64,000 bases of DNA from Fodinibacter sp038258215 (lineage in GTDB: Bacteria > Actinomycetota > Actinomycetes > Actinomycetales > Dermatophilaceae). The stretch covers positions 40,055-104,054 of the forward strand of contig JBBSQC010000009.1 in assembly GCA_038258215.1 (NCBI GenBank), in the 5' to 3' direction. A program made the translations under genes and the position numbers. The notes under the pieces were generated by a model. The model saw only the letters and a list, made by a program, of their open reading frames with translations, ran no database searches and was not told the origin of the DNA. Shown one piece after another: positions 37,865-47,155 of this stretch (its first letter is position 1; every line of letters begins with the position of its first letter).

Positions 37865-39753
37865 ACCCGTGGGTGATGCTGCTCGTGCCGGCCGTGGCCT
37901 CGGTCATCGGGCTCGCCGTGCGTCGCGACGACCGGGCGTCGGGCGCCGTGGCCCTCGCCGGCAGCGGGCTCACCCTGCTCCTCACGCTCATCGCGTGGGG
38001 CACCTATGCCGGCATCCTCACCGCTCGCGGGCCTCGGCTCCCGTTGGGCGAGGTCGAGGTGCCGCTGGCCCTCGTGGTCGACCCGACCCGCGTCGCGGTG
38101 GTGACCGTCGTGGCCCTCGTGACCTTCGCCGTGCAGGCCTACTCCACCTGGTATCTCGGCGCCGACGACCGCTACGGCACGTTCGCCGCCACGGTCTCCC
38201 TCTTCGGCTCGGCGATGCTCCTCGTCGTCCTGTCCGGTGACCTCGTGCTCACCGTCGTCGGGTGGGAGGTCATGGGGTGGTGCTCCTACCTGCTCATCGG
38301 GCACTGGTCACGTCGCGAGGGCCCGCGGCGCGCTGCCCACAAGGCCTTCCTCGTGACGCGGGTCGCCGACATCGGGTTCGTCCTCGGCGTCATCGGGCTC
38401 GTCGCCGGTGCGGGCACGACCAGCCTCGCGGGCGTGGTCGACGCGTGGTCTCGACCCACGGAGTGCATCGACGGCCAGGTGGCGGTGGGGTCCACGGTGG
38501 GCGAGGCCCTGACCACGTGCGGTGCACCCGACGGCACGCTGCGCTCGGTGTTGCTCTGCCTGGTCATCGTGGGGGTGCTCGGCAAGTCGGCACAGGTGCC
38601 GTTCCAGGACTGGCTCGCCGACGCGATGGAGGGCCCGACCCCCGCCAGCGCCCTCATCCACGCCGCCACGATGGTCGCGGCCGGCACCGTGGTGCTCGCC
38701 GGTCTGTTCCCCCTGCTCGTCGTGAGCCCCGGCGCGCGCTGGTTCCTCGGCGTCGCCGTCTCGGTGACCATGCTCCTGGCCGCGGTGCTCGCCTTCGCCC
38801 AGAGCGACCTCAAGCGCCTCCTCGCGTGGTCGACCGTCAGCCAGGTGGGCATCATGCTGTCGGCGCTCGCGGCCGCACCTGCCGAGTCCGGGCCCGGGGC
38901 CGGCTTGTTCCACCTGTGGGCCCACGCGGTGTTCAAGTCGCTGTTGTTCCTCGCGATCGGGTGGGCCGGGCTGGTCGGCGGTGGCACCGCCGCGCGCGCC
39001 CTGCGCGGCACCGCGGCCGCCGTGCCGATGCTGCGGATCTCGTTCGTGCTCGGGCTGCTGTCCCTCGCCGGTGTGCCGCTCGTGCTCGGCGGGCTCTCCA
39101 AGGAGCACGTCATCGCCACCGCGTGGGAGGGCGCCGTCGACGGTGGCCCCGGCATCCTCGTGCTCGTGGCCCTCGTGCTCACCTCCGCGGTGACCGCGGC
39201 CTACTGCACCCGCGCCTACCTCGTGCTCACCGCGCACGTCGTGTCCGCGCCCCAGGCCGTCCGCGTGCCGCTCGGGGTCCAGGCCGTGCTCGGTGTGCTC
39301 GCCGTGCTGAGCGCTCTCAGTGGGCTCGTCCTGCTCACCGGGGTCTTCGGCGTCGAGGGGATCTCCCTCACCTGGGTGCTCATCACCGTGCTCGCGATCG
39401 GCGTCGGTGTGGCCCTCACCCTGCGTGGTGGGTTCGACCGCGACCCCGCCGAGGTGATCCTGCCTCGCCTGGTGCCGCACGCAGACCGCGGTCTCGGCGC
39501 GGACACGGCATACCGGCGCCTCGTCGCCCAACCGGTGATGGCCCTGGCCCGCACGGTCGCGTTCCTCGACACCGAGGTGGTCGACGCCTACGTCCGGGGC
39601 ACCGCGGTCGCCACCCGGCTGGCGGGCTGGACCGGCACCCGGCTCCAACGGGGCGAGCGCCCCAGCTCGGCGATCGGGCTCGTGGTGGCCGCGGTCGTGG
39701 CGCTGGGCACCGTCGTGGTGCTCGGTGCCTCGGGGGTGGTCGCGTGGTGGTAA
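37861..39753 (+). CDS. nuoL2: Complex I subunit L paralogue (second cluster)
   Basis: This is a 630-residue antiporter-like subunit. The TM5 glutamate is present in VVGWEVMGWCSYLLIG and the TM7 lysine in GKSAQVPFQDWLADAMEGP, followed by ASALIHAATMVAAG. The C-terminal lateral-helix region is present. Retention of these residues argues for a working proton or sodium pump. GTG 37861 overlaps the nuoK2 stop. Confidence 0.92.
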   Translation: MNPWVMLLVPAVASVIGLAVRRDDRASGAVALAGSGLTLLLTLIAWGTYAGILTARGPRLPLGEVEVPLALVVDPTRVAVVTVVALVTFAVQAYSTWYLGADDRYGTFAATVSLFGSAMLLVVLSGDLVLTVVGWEVMGWCSYLLIGHWSRREGPRRAAHKAFLVTRVADIGFVLGVIGLVAGAGTTSLAGVVDAWSRPTECIDGQVAVGSTVGEALTTCGAPDGTLRSVLLCLVIVGVLGKSAQVPFQDWLADAMEGPTPASALIHAATMVAAGTVVLAGLFPLLVVSPGARWFLGVAVSVTMLLAAVLAFAQSDLKRLLAWSTVSQVGIMLSALAAAPAESGPGAGLFHLWAHAVFKSLLFLAIGWAGLVGGGTAARALRGTAAAVPMLRISFVLGLLSLAGVPLVLGGLSKEHVIATAWEGAVDGGPGILVLVALVLTSAVTAAYCTRAYLVLTAHVVSAPQAVRVPLGVQAVLGVLAVLSALSGLVLLTGVFGVEGISLTWVLITVLAIGVGVALTLRGGFDRDPAEVILPRLVPHADRGLGADTAYRRLVAQPVMALARTVAFLDTEVVDAYVRGTAVATRLAGWTGTRLQRGERPSSAIGLVVAAVVALGTVVVLGASGVVAWW

Positions 39754-41225
39754 GCCTGCTCCTCGCGGTGCCGGCCCTCACCGGGTTGTGGCTGCTCACC
39801 GGCGGACGCTCGATGACCAGCGGCGCAGCGCGCCCGGCAGCCGCCGGTGCCGCCGTGCTCACCCTGGCCCTCGCCGTGGGCGTGAGTCTGGCCCGGCCCG
39901 AGGTCGATGTGGCCTGGGTGCCCGAGCTCGGGGTGCGGTGGTCGCTGGGCGTCGACGGGGTGTCGGTGCCGTTGGTGCTCCTCACCGCCCTCATCGGCGT
40001 GCTCGTCACTGCCCACGCCTGGGCCGAGCTGCCGTCCGGTGGTACGCCGGCGACCTTCCTCGGCTGCCTGCTCCTCGTCGAGGCCGGAGCCCTGGCGACC
40101 TTCACGGCGCGCGACGCCATCCTCTTCTTCATCGCCTTCGAGGTCGTGCTCGTGCCGATCTGGGTGCTCATCAGCCGGTTCGGCGACGCGCACGACGTGC
40201 GGGCCCGCAGGGACGCCGCTCAGCGCTTCGTGCTCTTCACAGCGGCCGGCTCCACGCTCATGCTCGTGGGCATCCTCGTCCTCGTCGCGTCGGCCGGCAC
40301 CTCCGACCTGCGCGAGCTGGCAGCGGGCGGAGCGGCATCCGTCCCGGTGGACCGGCAGGCGCTCGTCGCGGCCCTGCTGGTCGGCGGGCTCGCCGTCAAG
40401 GTCCCGGTCTTCCCGCTGCACACCTGGCTGCCTCCCGCCCACACCATCGCCCCCACCGCCGGCTCGGTGCTGCTCGCCGCGGTGCTGCTCAAGATGGGCA
40501 CCTACGGCCTGGTGCGCCTACCGATCATGTCCGTTCCCGACGGCTTCGGCGCGGTCAGCCCGGAGCTCGCGGTGCTCGGCGTGGTCGGCATCATCTGGGG
40601 TGCGCTCGTGTGCCTCGTCGAGCGCGACCTGAAGCGGCTCATCGCCTACTCCTCGGTCGCGCACATGGGGTTCGTCGTGCTCGCGCTCTCCACCGGGTCG
40701 CAGACCGGGCTGCAGGCGGCCCTGTTCGCCAACATCGCCCACGGTGTCGTGTCGGCACTCCTCTTCGTCATCGTCGGCGGCTTGAAGGTGCGGTGGGGGA
40801 GTGTCGACCTCGCGGTCGCACGACCGGCTTTGCGGGAGACCTCGCCCAGGCTGGGCTTCCTCATGGTCCTGGGGCTCGCGGCCAGTCTCGGCCTGCCGGG
40901 CCTGGCCGGGTTCTGGGGGGAGTTCTTCAGCGTGTATGCCGCGTGGTCCCCCGCTGACGACCGGCCCCGGGCCCTTTTCGTCACGTGTGCCGTGCTCGCC
41001 GCGGTGGGGGCGGCCCTGTCCGCTGCCTACGCCCTCCGCGTGGCGCGAGTCGTCTGGGTCGGGGACCGCCCAGGGCCGGGCAGCCATGCCACACCCGACA
41101 CGGTCGGGGTCGAGCGCGTGGTGCTCGGGACCCTTGCGGTGGTCGTCGTCGCCCTCGGCGTGGCGCCCGGACCCCTCCTGTCGCTCACGGCCGACGCGGT
41201 GACGCTGATCGCGGGTGCCCGGTGA
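39747..41225 (+). CDS. nuoM2: Complex I subunit M paralogue (second cluster)
   Basis: This is a 492-residue antiporter-like subunit. The glutamate is in IAFEVVLVPIWVLISRFG and the lysine in LAVKVPVFPLHTWLPPAHT. Start GTG 39747 (or the adjacent GTG 39744) overlaps the nuoL2 stop; longer upstream frames are shadows of nuoL2. Helices cover the whole length. Confidence 0.92.
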   Translation: MVSLLLAVPALTGLWLLTGGRSMTSGAARPAAAGAAVLTLALAVGVSLARPEVDVAWVPELGVRWSLGVDGVSVPLVLLTALIGVLVTAHAWAELPSGGTPATFLGCLLLVEAGALATFTARDAILFFIAFEVVLVPIWVLISRFGDAHDVRARRDAAQRFVLFTAAGSTLMLVGILVLVASAGTSDLRELAAGGAASVPVDRQALVAALLVGGLAVKVPVFPLHTWLPPAHTIAPTAGSVLLAAVLLKMGTYGLVRLPIMSVPDGFGAVSPELAVLGVVGIIWGALVCLVERDLKRLIAYSSVAHMGFVVLALSTGSQTGLQAALFANIAHGVVSALLFVIVGGLKVRWGSVDLAVARPALRETSPRLGFLMVLGLAASLGLPGLAGFWGEFFSVYAAWSPADDRPRALFVTCAVLAAVGAALSAAYALRVARVVWVGDRPGPGSHATPDTVGVERVVLGTLAVVVVALGVAPGPLLSLTADAVTLIAGAR

Positions 41226-42691
41226 GCGCCGTGGTGTCCTTCGACGCACTCGTCCTCGCGCCGGCCCTGCTCCCGGCGCTGGGCGCCGTGGTGGTGCTCG
41301 TCGGGGATGCCGTGGCGCCGGCTCGGCGTGCCCCCTGGGCGCCGGTGCTCGGCGCGGTGCTGCTCGTCGCGGGTGCCGTGCTGGCCCTGCGCCCCTCGGT
41401 GCTGCACGGAGGCACGACCCTGCGCAGCCTGTGCCTGCCGGACCCGGGGGACCCGTGCCTCTGGAACGCCGGTCCGGGCACGGGTGCGCTGCAGGCCGGG
41501 GTGCTGCTCAGTGCCGCCGGTGCCCTGGCACTGGTGACCCAGGCCGACCGCGCGGTGAGCAGCACCCTGATCCTCGCGGCGGCCACCGGTGGCGCAGGGG
41601 TCGCCGCCTCTCGGGACGTCGGCTCCTGGCTGGTGACCCTCGAGCTGGCGACCGTGCCGCTCGTGGCGCTGGTGGCGTTGCGGGCGACGCGAGCCGCGAG
41701 CCACGGGGCCCTCACGCTTCTCGTCACCTCGGTCGTGTCCTTCGCGCTGCTGGTGCTCGGCATCGCCCTGTGGGTGACCGCCACCGGTGACGCCGTGTTC
41801 GCCTCCGACAGCGTCGCCGCGGCGTGGGCCGACCCGGACCGGCGCGCGGTGCTCGCGCTGGCGGTGACCGTGCTGCTGGCGGGTCTGGGTTTCAAGCTCT
41901 CCCTCGTCCCGTTCCACGCGTGGACTCCCCAGGTCTTCGGGGGCGCCGACCTGGGCACCGGGGCGTTCCTGGCGACGGCATCCAAGATCGCCGCCGCGGC
42001 TGCCCTGCTCGTGGTCCTGGGGCCGCTGACCGGGCTGGACGCGCGGGAGATCGTGCTCGTGCTCGGGGTCCTCTCCGCGGCGGCCATGCTGCTGGGCAAC
42101 GTCATGGCGATCCGACAGGCGAGCCTCACCCGGCTCCTCGCGTGGTCCACCGTGGCCCAGGCCGGTTGGGTCGTGCTGCCGTTGGTCGTGCTCTCGGCGG
42201 ACGGCGCTCGTGCCACGACGGCCTACGTGCTCACGTATGCCGTCGCCACCGTCGTCGCGTTCGCGGCGGTGGCCCGCTCGGGGGCGAGCTCCCTGGAGGA
42301 CCACCGCGGCCTGGTTCGGCGCGACCCGCTCGCGGGGCTGGCCCTCGCGGTGGCGCTCCTCGTGCTCGCGGGGCTGCCGCCGGCCGTCATCGGACTGGTC
42401 GCCAAGGTGGTCGCCCTCCGCCCGGTCGTCGAGGCCGGGCTGTGGCCTCTCGTCGGCGTCGCCGTCGTCGCGGTGGTCCTGGGGCTCGTCGTCTACCTCC
42501 GGTGGTTCGCGGTGCTGCTGGCGCGGGCCGGCCCCGAACCGGACCCCGAATCCGACCCGGACCCCGACGCTTTTGCCGGTGCCCGCCCGGTGGGCCAGTT
42601 CCGTGGGCCCACCGTGGTCCTCGTCGTGGGCACCGCGCTGCTCCTGGTGCTCAGCGTGCTGCCCGGCCTGCTCCTGGGTCTCCTCGGCTGA
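41222..42691 (+). CDS. nuoN2: Complex I subunit N paralogue (second cluster)
   Basis: This is a 489-residue antiporter-like subunit. The glutamate is in LVTLELATVPLVALVAL and the lysine in LGFKLSLVPFHAWTPQVFGG. GTG 41222 overlaps the nuoM2 stop. It is more diverged from NuoN than NuoL2 is from NuoL, with an acidic Pro/Asp loop before the last helix. It is the last gene of the second set. Confidence 0.9.
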   Translation: MSAVVSFDALVLAPALLPALGAVVVLVGDAVAPARRAPWAPVLGAVLLVAGAVLALRPSVLHGGTTLRSLCLPDPGDPCLWNAGPGTGALQAGVLLSAAGALALVTQADRAVSSTLILAAATGGAGVAASRDVGSWLVTLELATVPLVALVALRATRAASHGALTLLVTSVVSFALLVLGIALWVTATGDAVFASDSVAAAWADPDRRAVLALAVTVLLAGLGFKLSLVPFHAWTPQVFGGADLGTGAFLATASKIAAAAALLVVLGPLTGLDAREIVLVLGVLSAAAMLLGNVMAIRQASLTRLLAWSTVAQAGWVVLPLVVLSADGARATTAYVLTYAVATVVAFAAVARSGASSLEDHRGLVRRDPLAGLALAVALLVLAGLPPAVIGLVAKVVALRPVVEAGLWPLVGVAVVAVVLGLVVYLRWFAVLLARAGPEPDPESDPDPDAFAGARPVGQFRGPTVVLVVGTALLLVLSVLPGLLLGLLG

Positions 42692-42753
42692 GGTGGCGCA
42701 CGGCATACGATCGGCGCGGAACGCAACCCCGGCACCCGAGCGTTGGAGGAGAC

Positions 42754-43641
42754 ATGCACCGGCACTTCAACGGCCTCAAGACCGCGGCCCTCTTCGGGGG
42801 CATCTGGGCCCTGTTCCTCGTCATGGGATGGTTCGCCGCCTCGTACTTCAACAACAGCTCGTTCCTCCTGCTGTTCGCGCTGCTCGGGATCGGTACGAGC
42901 GCCTATGGCTACTGGAACTCCGACAAGCTCGCCATCAAGGCCATGCACGCCTACCCGGTCAGCGAGGCCGAGGCGCCGGCGATGTACCGCATCGTCAGTG
43001 AGCTCTCGACGCGCGCCGGCAAGCCGATGCCGCGCCTCTACGTCTCACCGACCCAGGCGCCCAACGCCTTCGCCACGGGGCGCAACCCGGAGAACTCGGC
43101 GGTCTGCTGCACCGAGGGCATCCTCGGGCTGCTCGACGAGCGCGAGCTGCGAGGTGTGCTCGGTCACGAGCTCATGCACGTCTACAACCGGGACATCCTC
43201 ACCTCGTCGGTTGCCGCTGCCGTCGCGGGGGTCATCGGCACGATCGGGCAGTTCCTCTCCTTCGGGATGTTCTTCGGTGGCGGCGGGGACAACGAGGACC
43301 GCAACCCGATGGCCGGGCTCGCCCTGGCGATCCTCGCGCCACTCGCAGCGGTGGTGGTGCAGCTCGCCATCTCCCGCACCCGGGAGTACGACGCGGACGA
43401 GGACGGGGCCACCCTCACCGGGGACCCGTTGGCGCTCGCGTCGGCTCTGCGCAAGCTCGAGCTCGGCACGGCGCGGACGCCCCTGGCCCCGACCAACCAG
43501 GTGGTCAACGCGAGCCACATGATGATCGCCAACCCCTTCCGGGCGCAGGACGTGTCCCGCCTGATGGCGACGCACCCCCCGATGGCCGAGCGCATCGCCC
43601 GCCTCGAGCAGATGGCCTACGGCCACCGCATCAACCCCTAG
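42754..43641 (+). CDS. htpX: HtpX-type membrane zinc metalloprotease
   Basis: This is a 295-residue M48B protease that degrades damaged membrane proteins. Two N-terminal helices (about residues 10-55) are followed by the HEXXH zinc site in LGHELMHVYNRD, a further hydrophobic pair, and the third ligand region SRTREYDADEDGA. ATG 42754 has GGAGGAGA upstream. It is separated from nuoN2 by 62 bp and convergent with nagB. Confidence 0.93.
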   Translation: MHRHFNGLKTAALFGGIWALFLVMGWFAASYFNNSSFLLLFALLGIGTSAYGYWNSDKLAIKAMHAYPVSEAEAPAMYRIVSELSTRAGKPMPRLYVSPTQAPNAFATGRNPENSAVCCTEGILGLLDERELRGVLGHELMHVYNRDILTSSVAAAVAGVIGTIGQFLSFGMFFGGGGDNEDRNPMAGLALAILAPLAAVVVQLAISRTREYDADEDGATLTGDPLALASALRKLELGTARTPLAPTNQVVNASHMMIANPFRAQDVSRLMATHPPMAERIARLEQMAYGHRINP

Positions 43642-43656
43642 GACCTCCGGGTCAGG

Positions 43657-44439
43657 TCAGGGGAGGCCGGCGGCGGAGTCGTCGTAGTACTGGCGGTTGC
43701 GCAGTGATGCGGCCGCCGCCTCGTCGAGGCAGACGACCGCGTCCGCGTGCCACTGCAGGACGGATGCCGGGACCGATGCGGTGAGTGGCCCCTCGAGCGC
43801 GGCCGCCACGGCCTCCGCCTTGGCGTCACCGGTGGCGATGAGCACCAAACGCCTCGCGCCCAGAATCGTCCCGAGCCCCTGGGTCACGCAGTGCGTCGGC
43901 ACGTCGTCGATCCCCTGGAAGAACCGGGCGTTGTCGCGGCGCGTCCGCTCGGAGAGGCGCTTGACCCGCGTGCGAGACGTGAGGGCCGAGCCCGGCTCGT
44001 TGAACCCGAGGTGACCGTTGGCGCCGATGCCCAGCACCTGCACGTCGACCCCACCGAGCGCCCGGATGTGCTCCTCGTAGGAGTCCGCGGCGCAGGTGAG
44101 GGCGGCGAGGTCGGCGCCGGAGCCGTCGGGCACCGACAGACGCTCCGGAGCCAGGCCCACGACGTCGCACACGTCGCGCAACAGGACCTCGCGGTAGCCC
44201 TCGGGGTGGCCGGGTGGCAGCCCGACGTACTCATCGAGGGCGACACCGTGCACGGCGGAGAAGTCCGCCCCACCTCGCTCGATCACGCCAGCGATCTCGC
44301 GGTAGAGCCCCACCGGCGAGGAGCCGGTGGCGAGACCGAGGACGGCCGGTCGGGACGCGTCGTGGAACAGCGTGCCGAGCACGGCCGCCGCTGCCCTCCG
44401 AGCGGTCTCCTCAGCGGTCGAGCTGACCAGGACCTCCAT
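43657..44439 (-). CDS. nagB: Glucosamine-6-phosphate deaminase
   Basis: This 260-residue enzyme converts glucosamine 6-phosphate to fructose 6-phosphate and ammonia. Active-site segments are visible: LGLATGSSPVGLYRE, ALDEYVGLPPGHPEGY, and GIGANGHLGFNEPGS. The catalytic Asp-His-Glu set is intact. It lies downstream of nagZ on the same strand, consistent with amino-sugar recycling or use. Confidence 0.94.
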   Translation of the reverse strand: MEVLVSSTAEETARRAAAAVLGTLFHDASRPAVLGLATGSSPVGLYREIAGVIERGGADFSAVHGVALDEYVGLPPGHPEGYREVLLRDVCDVVGLAPERLSVPDGSGADLAALTCAADSYEEHIRALGGVDVQVLGIGANGHLGFNEPGSALTSRTRVKRLSERTRRDNARFFQGIDDVPTHCVTQGLGTILGARRLVLIATGDAKAEAVAAALEGPLTASVPASVLQWHADAVVCLDEAAAASLRNRQYYDDSAAGLP

Positions 44440-44509
44440 CAGTGCGCCACCACGGGCTCGAGGCTACCGAGTGCCGCGGTTCCGGTGCCACCACTGTCGC
44501 TACCCAGTC

Positions 44510-46117
44510 TCACCGTGGTGCCTCCATACCGAGCAGCCCGACGAGGGCCCGGGCCACGGCCGGCGACCCGCCGAGGGTCTCGACGTCCGCGCCACCGCGT
44601 GGCCAGCCGCACTCGACGAGCACCGTGTGGTGCCCCGCCGCCCGCAGGTCGGCGACGACCTGCCGCGCGGGGTGGTCCACCGAGACCGAGCGACCGACGA
44701 CGGCGACCTTGGCTCCGCTGGGGACCGATTCCGGGTCGAGGCCCACCCCGACCGAGAGGGGCCCCCACGACACCGCTCCCACCGCGAGGTTGCTCCCGGT
44801 GCCGACCTGCACCACCACCGGGGATGCCGGATCCTCGACCCACCGTGCGAACGCGTCGCTGGTGGTGAACGTGGCCGCGACCTGCGCGTCCGAGATCTCC
44901 CCGTCCTCGACCTGCGCGTCCGAGATATCCCCCTGCCGCGCCTCCCGGCTTGGCCACCATGGTGTCGAAACCGTGGGATGGCGTTCAGTTTCGGCCATGG
45001 ATCCGGGGTTTGGCCACCATGGTGTCGAAACCGGGGACGTGCCGGGGCCCGGGGCGGGGACGGGGGTGGTGGAGCCGGGGGTGGAGGCGCTGGGAGAGGG
45101 GGTGTTCTCGGGAGGGCGGGCGCCGAGGTGGCCGGTGCTGCGCGCGGCGAGCGCCCTGACCCGGCTCGCCGCGTCCACGACCCGCTGTTCAGGGAGCCGG
45201 CCGGACTCGACGGCGTCGACGATCGCGGCGTGCGTCGCGGCATACCGCTCCGGTGGTGTCTGCGAGCCGAGGCACAGCAGGTCGACCCCCGCGAGCAGGG
45301 CCAGCACGGCCGCCTCCGGGATGCCGGTCACGGCGCTCGCGCCGGCCATGTCCAGCGCGTCGCTCACGATGACGCCCTGGAAGCCGAGGTCTTCCCGGAG
45401 CACTCGGAGCACGATGGGTGAGAACGTCGCCGGGCGGTCCGGGTCGAGCGCGTCGACGATGATGTGCGAGGTCATGACGCAGGCCACACCCGCGCCGACG
45501 GCCGCCCGGAAGGGTGCGAGCTCGCGCTCGAGCAGCACGCCGAGCGGGACGGTGATCCGCGGCAGGCCGTGGTGGGAGTCCACCGAGGTGTCGCCGTGAC
45601 CGGGGAAGTGCTTGGCGCACGCGGCCACCCCGACACCCTGGAGCCCGGCGACCCACGCCGCGGAATGCCGGCTCACGCGGTCGGTGGTGTCCCCGAAGCT
45701 GCGGACCCCGATCACCGGGTTCTCGGGGGAGGAGTTGATGTCGACGACCGGGGCGAGGTCGAGCCCGATGCCGGATGCCGCGAGCTCGCTGCCGATCCGG
45801 GCCGCCGCCGAGGAGGTGGTCGCCTCGTCGTCGATCCGACCGAGGACGGCGTTCCCGACCGAGGGTGAGCCCGCCGGGTAGTGCAGGCGCGTCACGTCAC
45901 CGCCCTCCTCGTCGACCGCGAGGAGCACACCGGGGAGCCGCTCGCGCAGCTCGACGCACAGCGACCCGAGGCCGGACGAGCCCGTGACGTTGGTGCCGTA
46001 GAGGCACACCGAGGTCAGGCCGGTGCCGTGGGCGGCGACGAGCCAGTCGGGAACCGTCGCGCCGACGAACCCCGGTTGGAGGGTCGCCGAGACGTCGGCA
46101 TGCAGGGAAGAAGTCAT
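44510..46117 (-). CDS. nagZ: Beta-N-acetylhexosaminidase, glycoside hydrolase family 3, with repeat-derived linker
   Basis: This enzyme removes N-acetylglucosamine from muropeptides or chitin-type oligomers. The GH3 barrel (about residues 1-345) has the signature KHFPGHGDTSVDSHHGLP and VIVSDALDMAGA. The C-terminal ~115 residues resemble the GH3 C-terminal domain. Between them, around residues 345-420, lies a Pro/Ser/Thr-rich linker containing STPWWPNP and STPWWPS, translated from the 90-bp repeat element, plus a 10-residue repeat ISDAQVEDGE/ISDAQV. It has 535 residues. Just upstream is a remnant of a sugar ABC permease. Confidence 0.88.
   Translation of the reverse strand: MTSSLHADVSATLQPGFVGATVPDWLVAAHGTGLTSVCLYGTNVTGSSGLGSLCVELRERLPGVLLAVDEEGGDVTRLHYPAGSPSVGNAVLGRIDDEATTSSAAARIGSELAASGIGLDLAPVVDINSSPENPVIGVRSFGDTTDRVSRHSAAWVAGLQGVGVAACAKHFPGHGDTSVDSHHGLPRITVPLGVLLERELAPFRAAVGAGVACVMTSHIIVDALDPDRPATFSPIVLRVLREDLGFQGVIVSDALDMAGASAVTGIPEAAVLALLAGVDLLCLGSQTPPERYAATHAAIVDAVESGRLPEQRVVDAASRVRALAARSTGHLGARPPENTPSPSASTPGSTTPVPAPGPGTSPVSTPWWPNPGSMAETERHPTVSTPWWPSREARQGDISDAQVEDGEISDAQVAATFTTSDAFARWVEDPASPVVVQVGTGSNLAVGAVSWGPLSVGVGLDPESVPSGAKVAVVGRSVSVDHPARQVVADLRAAGHHTVLVECGWPRGGADVETLGGSPAVARALVGLLGMEAPR
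44881..44938. repeat. 30-bp tandem repeat within nagZ
   Basis: The unit beginning CCTGCGCGTCCGAGAT is present at 44881 and 44911, almost twice in full. It encodes a repeated ISDAQV segment in the linker and lies beside the 90-bp element. Confidence 0.9.
44947..45040. repeat. ~90-bp repeat element, copy inside nagZ
   Basis: CACCATGGT dyads at 44955 and 45015 are 60 bp apart, the same spacing as the intergenic copy at 25697-25787. The spacer CGTGGGATGGCGTTCAG matches the other copy closely. Since 60 is divisible by three, the element is read in frame and adds two STPWWP segments to NagZ. Confidence 0.88.
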
Positions 46118-46118
46118 C

Positions 46119-46163
46119 TCAGCCCTTCACCGCCCCATCGACGAACCCGCGGAGCCACAAGGG
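46119..46163 (-). pseudogene. Remnant of a carbohydrate ABC transporter permease C-terminus
   Basis: Directly upstream of nagZ on the same strand, 14 codons read PLWLRGFVDGAVKG and a TGA that abuts the nagZ ATG. This matches the usual end of CUT1 sugar permeases (pattern (Q/L)R.F..G...GAVKG). The frame continues upstream only to the dehalogenase stop, with no further similarity, so the rest of the transporter seems to have been deleted. Confidence 0.55.
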
Positions 46164-46208
46164 TAGGGGTGAGCGGGTCGTGACGACATCCGGGTGCCCG
46201 GCTGCGGC

Positions 46209-47120
46209 TCAGGTGCTGCGGACGAAGGCTGCGACGACGGCACCCAGCTCGGCCCCGGCATCCTCCTGGAGGAAGTGCCCGGCCCCCGCGAGCACGGGAT
46301 GCCCCAGCCCCCGGGCGCCCGGCACCGCGCGCTGCAGGACCGGGCCCATCGGACCGGTGATCGGGTCGGAGTCGGAGAAGGCGACGAGGAAGGGTCGGTC
46401 CCACGACCGGAGGCGGTCCCAGGCCGCGCGGTTGGCCTCGCTGGCCGGGTCGTCGGGCCGTGTCGGGACCAGCGTCGGCATGGCCCGTGGCCCCGCGAGG
46501 AGGGCAGGGTCCGGGAACGGTGCGTCGTATGCCGCAGCCGCGCCCGGGCGGAGCGGCCGCCGACACCCCGCGGACACCAGTCGGCCGACGTCGAGGGCCG
46601 GTGCCCTCTCGACGGCCCGTCGGAACTGCCACCAATCCTGGGGCATGTCGTGCTCCCCGGTCGGGAGCCCGGTGTTGGCCGCCACGACCCGGGCGAACCG
46701 GTCCGGGTGCTCCGCCACCAGGCGCAGGCCGATCAGCCCGCCCCAGTCCTGCCCGACGAGCGTGATGTCATGCAGGTCGAGCACGTCCAGAACCAGTGCC
46801 CCGACCCAGGCCACGTGCCGGGCGTAGGAGTGGTCGTCGGTGTGCGACGGCTTGTCCGAGCGACCGAACCCCACGAGGTCGACCGCGACGGCCCGGAGGC
46901 CCGCGTCGGCGAGCACGACCATCACGTCCCGGTAGAGGTAGGACCACGTGGGCTCACCATGGAGCAGCAGCACGACCGGACCGTCCTCCGGGCCGGCGGC
47001 GTACCACGCCATCCGCACGGGTTCCCCACCGGCGGGCGTCGTGACGTCGGCGAACCGCGGCGGGTGCGGGAAGTCGGTGACCGGGTCGAAGGCCGACTCG
47101 GGCGTGCGCAGCAGGTCCAT
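46209..47120 (-). CDS. Haloalkane dehalogenase (alpha/beta hydrolase, HLD-I type)
   Basis: This is a 303-residue hydrolase that replaces a halogen by hydroxyl on alkyl halides, or a close relative. The oxyanion motif LLHGEPTWSYLYRD and the nucleophile motif VGQDWGGLIGL (Asp, with the adjacent halide-binding Trp) match the DhlA-type subfamily. The acid region FSDSDPITGP and the catalytic His in GAGHFLQED are present. ATG 47120 is used. Its end is 45 bp from the permease remnant, so it sits at an apparent deletion or replacement junction next to nagZ. Confidence 0.88.
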   Translation of the reverse strand: MDLLRTPESAFDPVTDFPHPPRFADVTTPAGGEPVRMAWYAAGPEDGPVVLLLHGEPTWSYLYRDVMVVLADAGLRAVAVDLVGFGRSDKPSHTDDHSYARHVAWVGALVLDVLDLHDITLVGQDWGGLIGLRLVAEHPDRFARVVAANTGLPTGEHDMPQDWWQFRRAVERAPALDVGRLVSAGCRRPLRPGAAAAYDAPFPDPALLAGPRAMPTLVPTRPDDPASEANRAAWDRLRSWDRPFLVAFSDSDPITGPMGPVLQRAVPGARGLGHPVLAGAGHFLQEDAGAELGAVVAAFVRST

Positions 47121-47155
47121 CGCCCCAGTCTGCCTCCCGTCCCGGGTGGGAGGAG

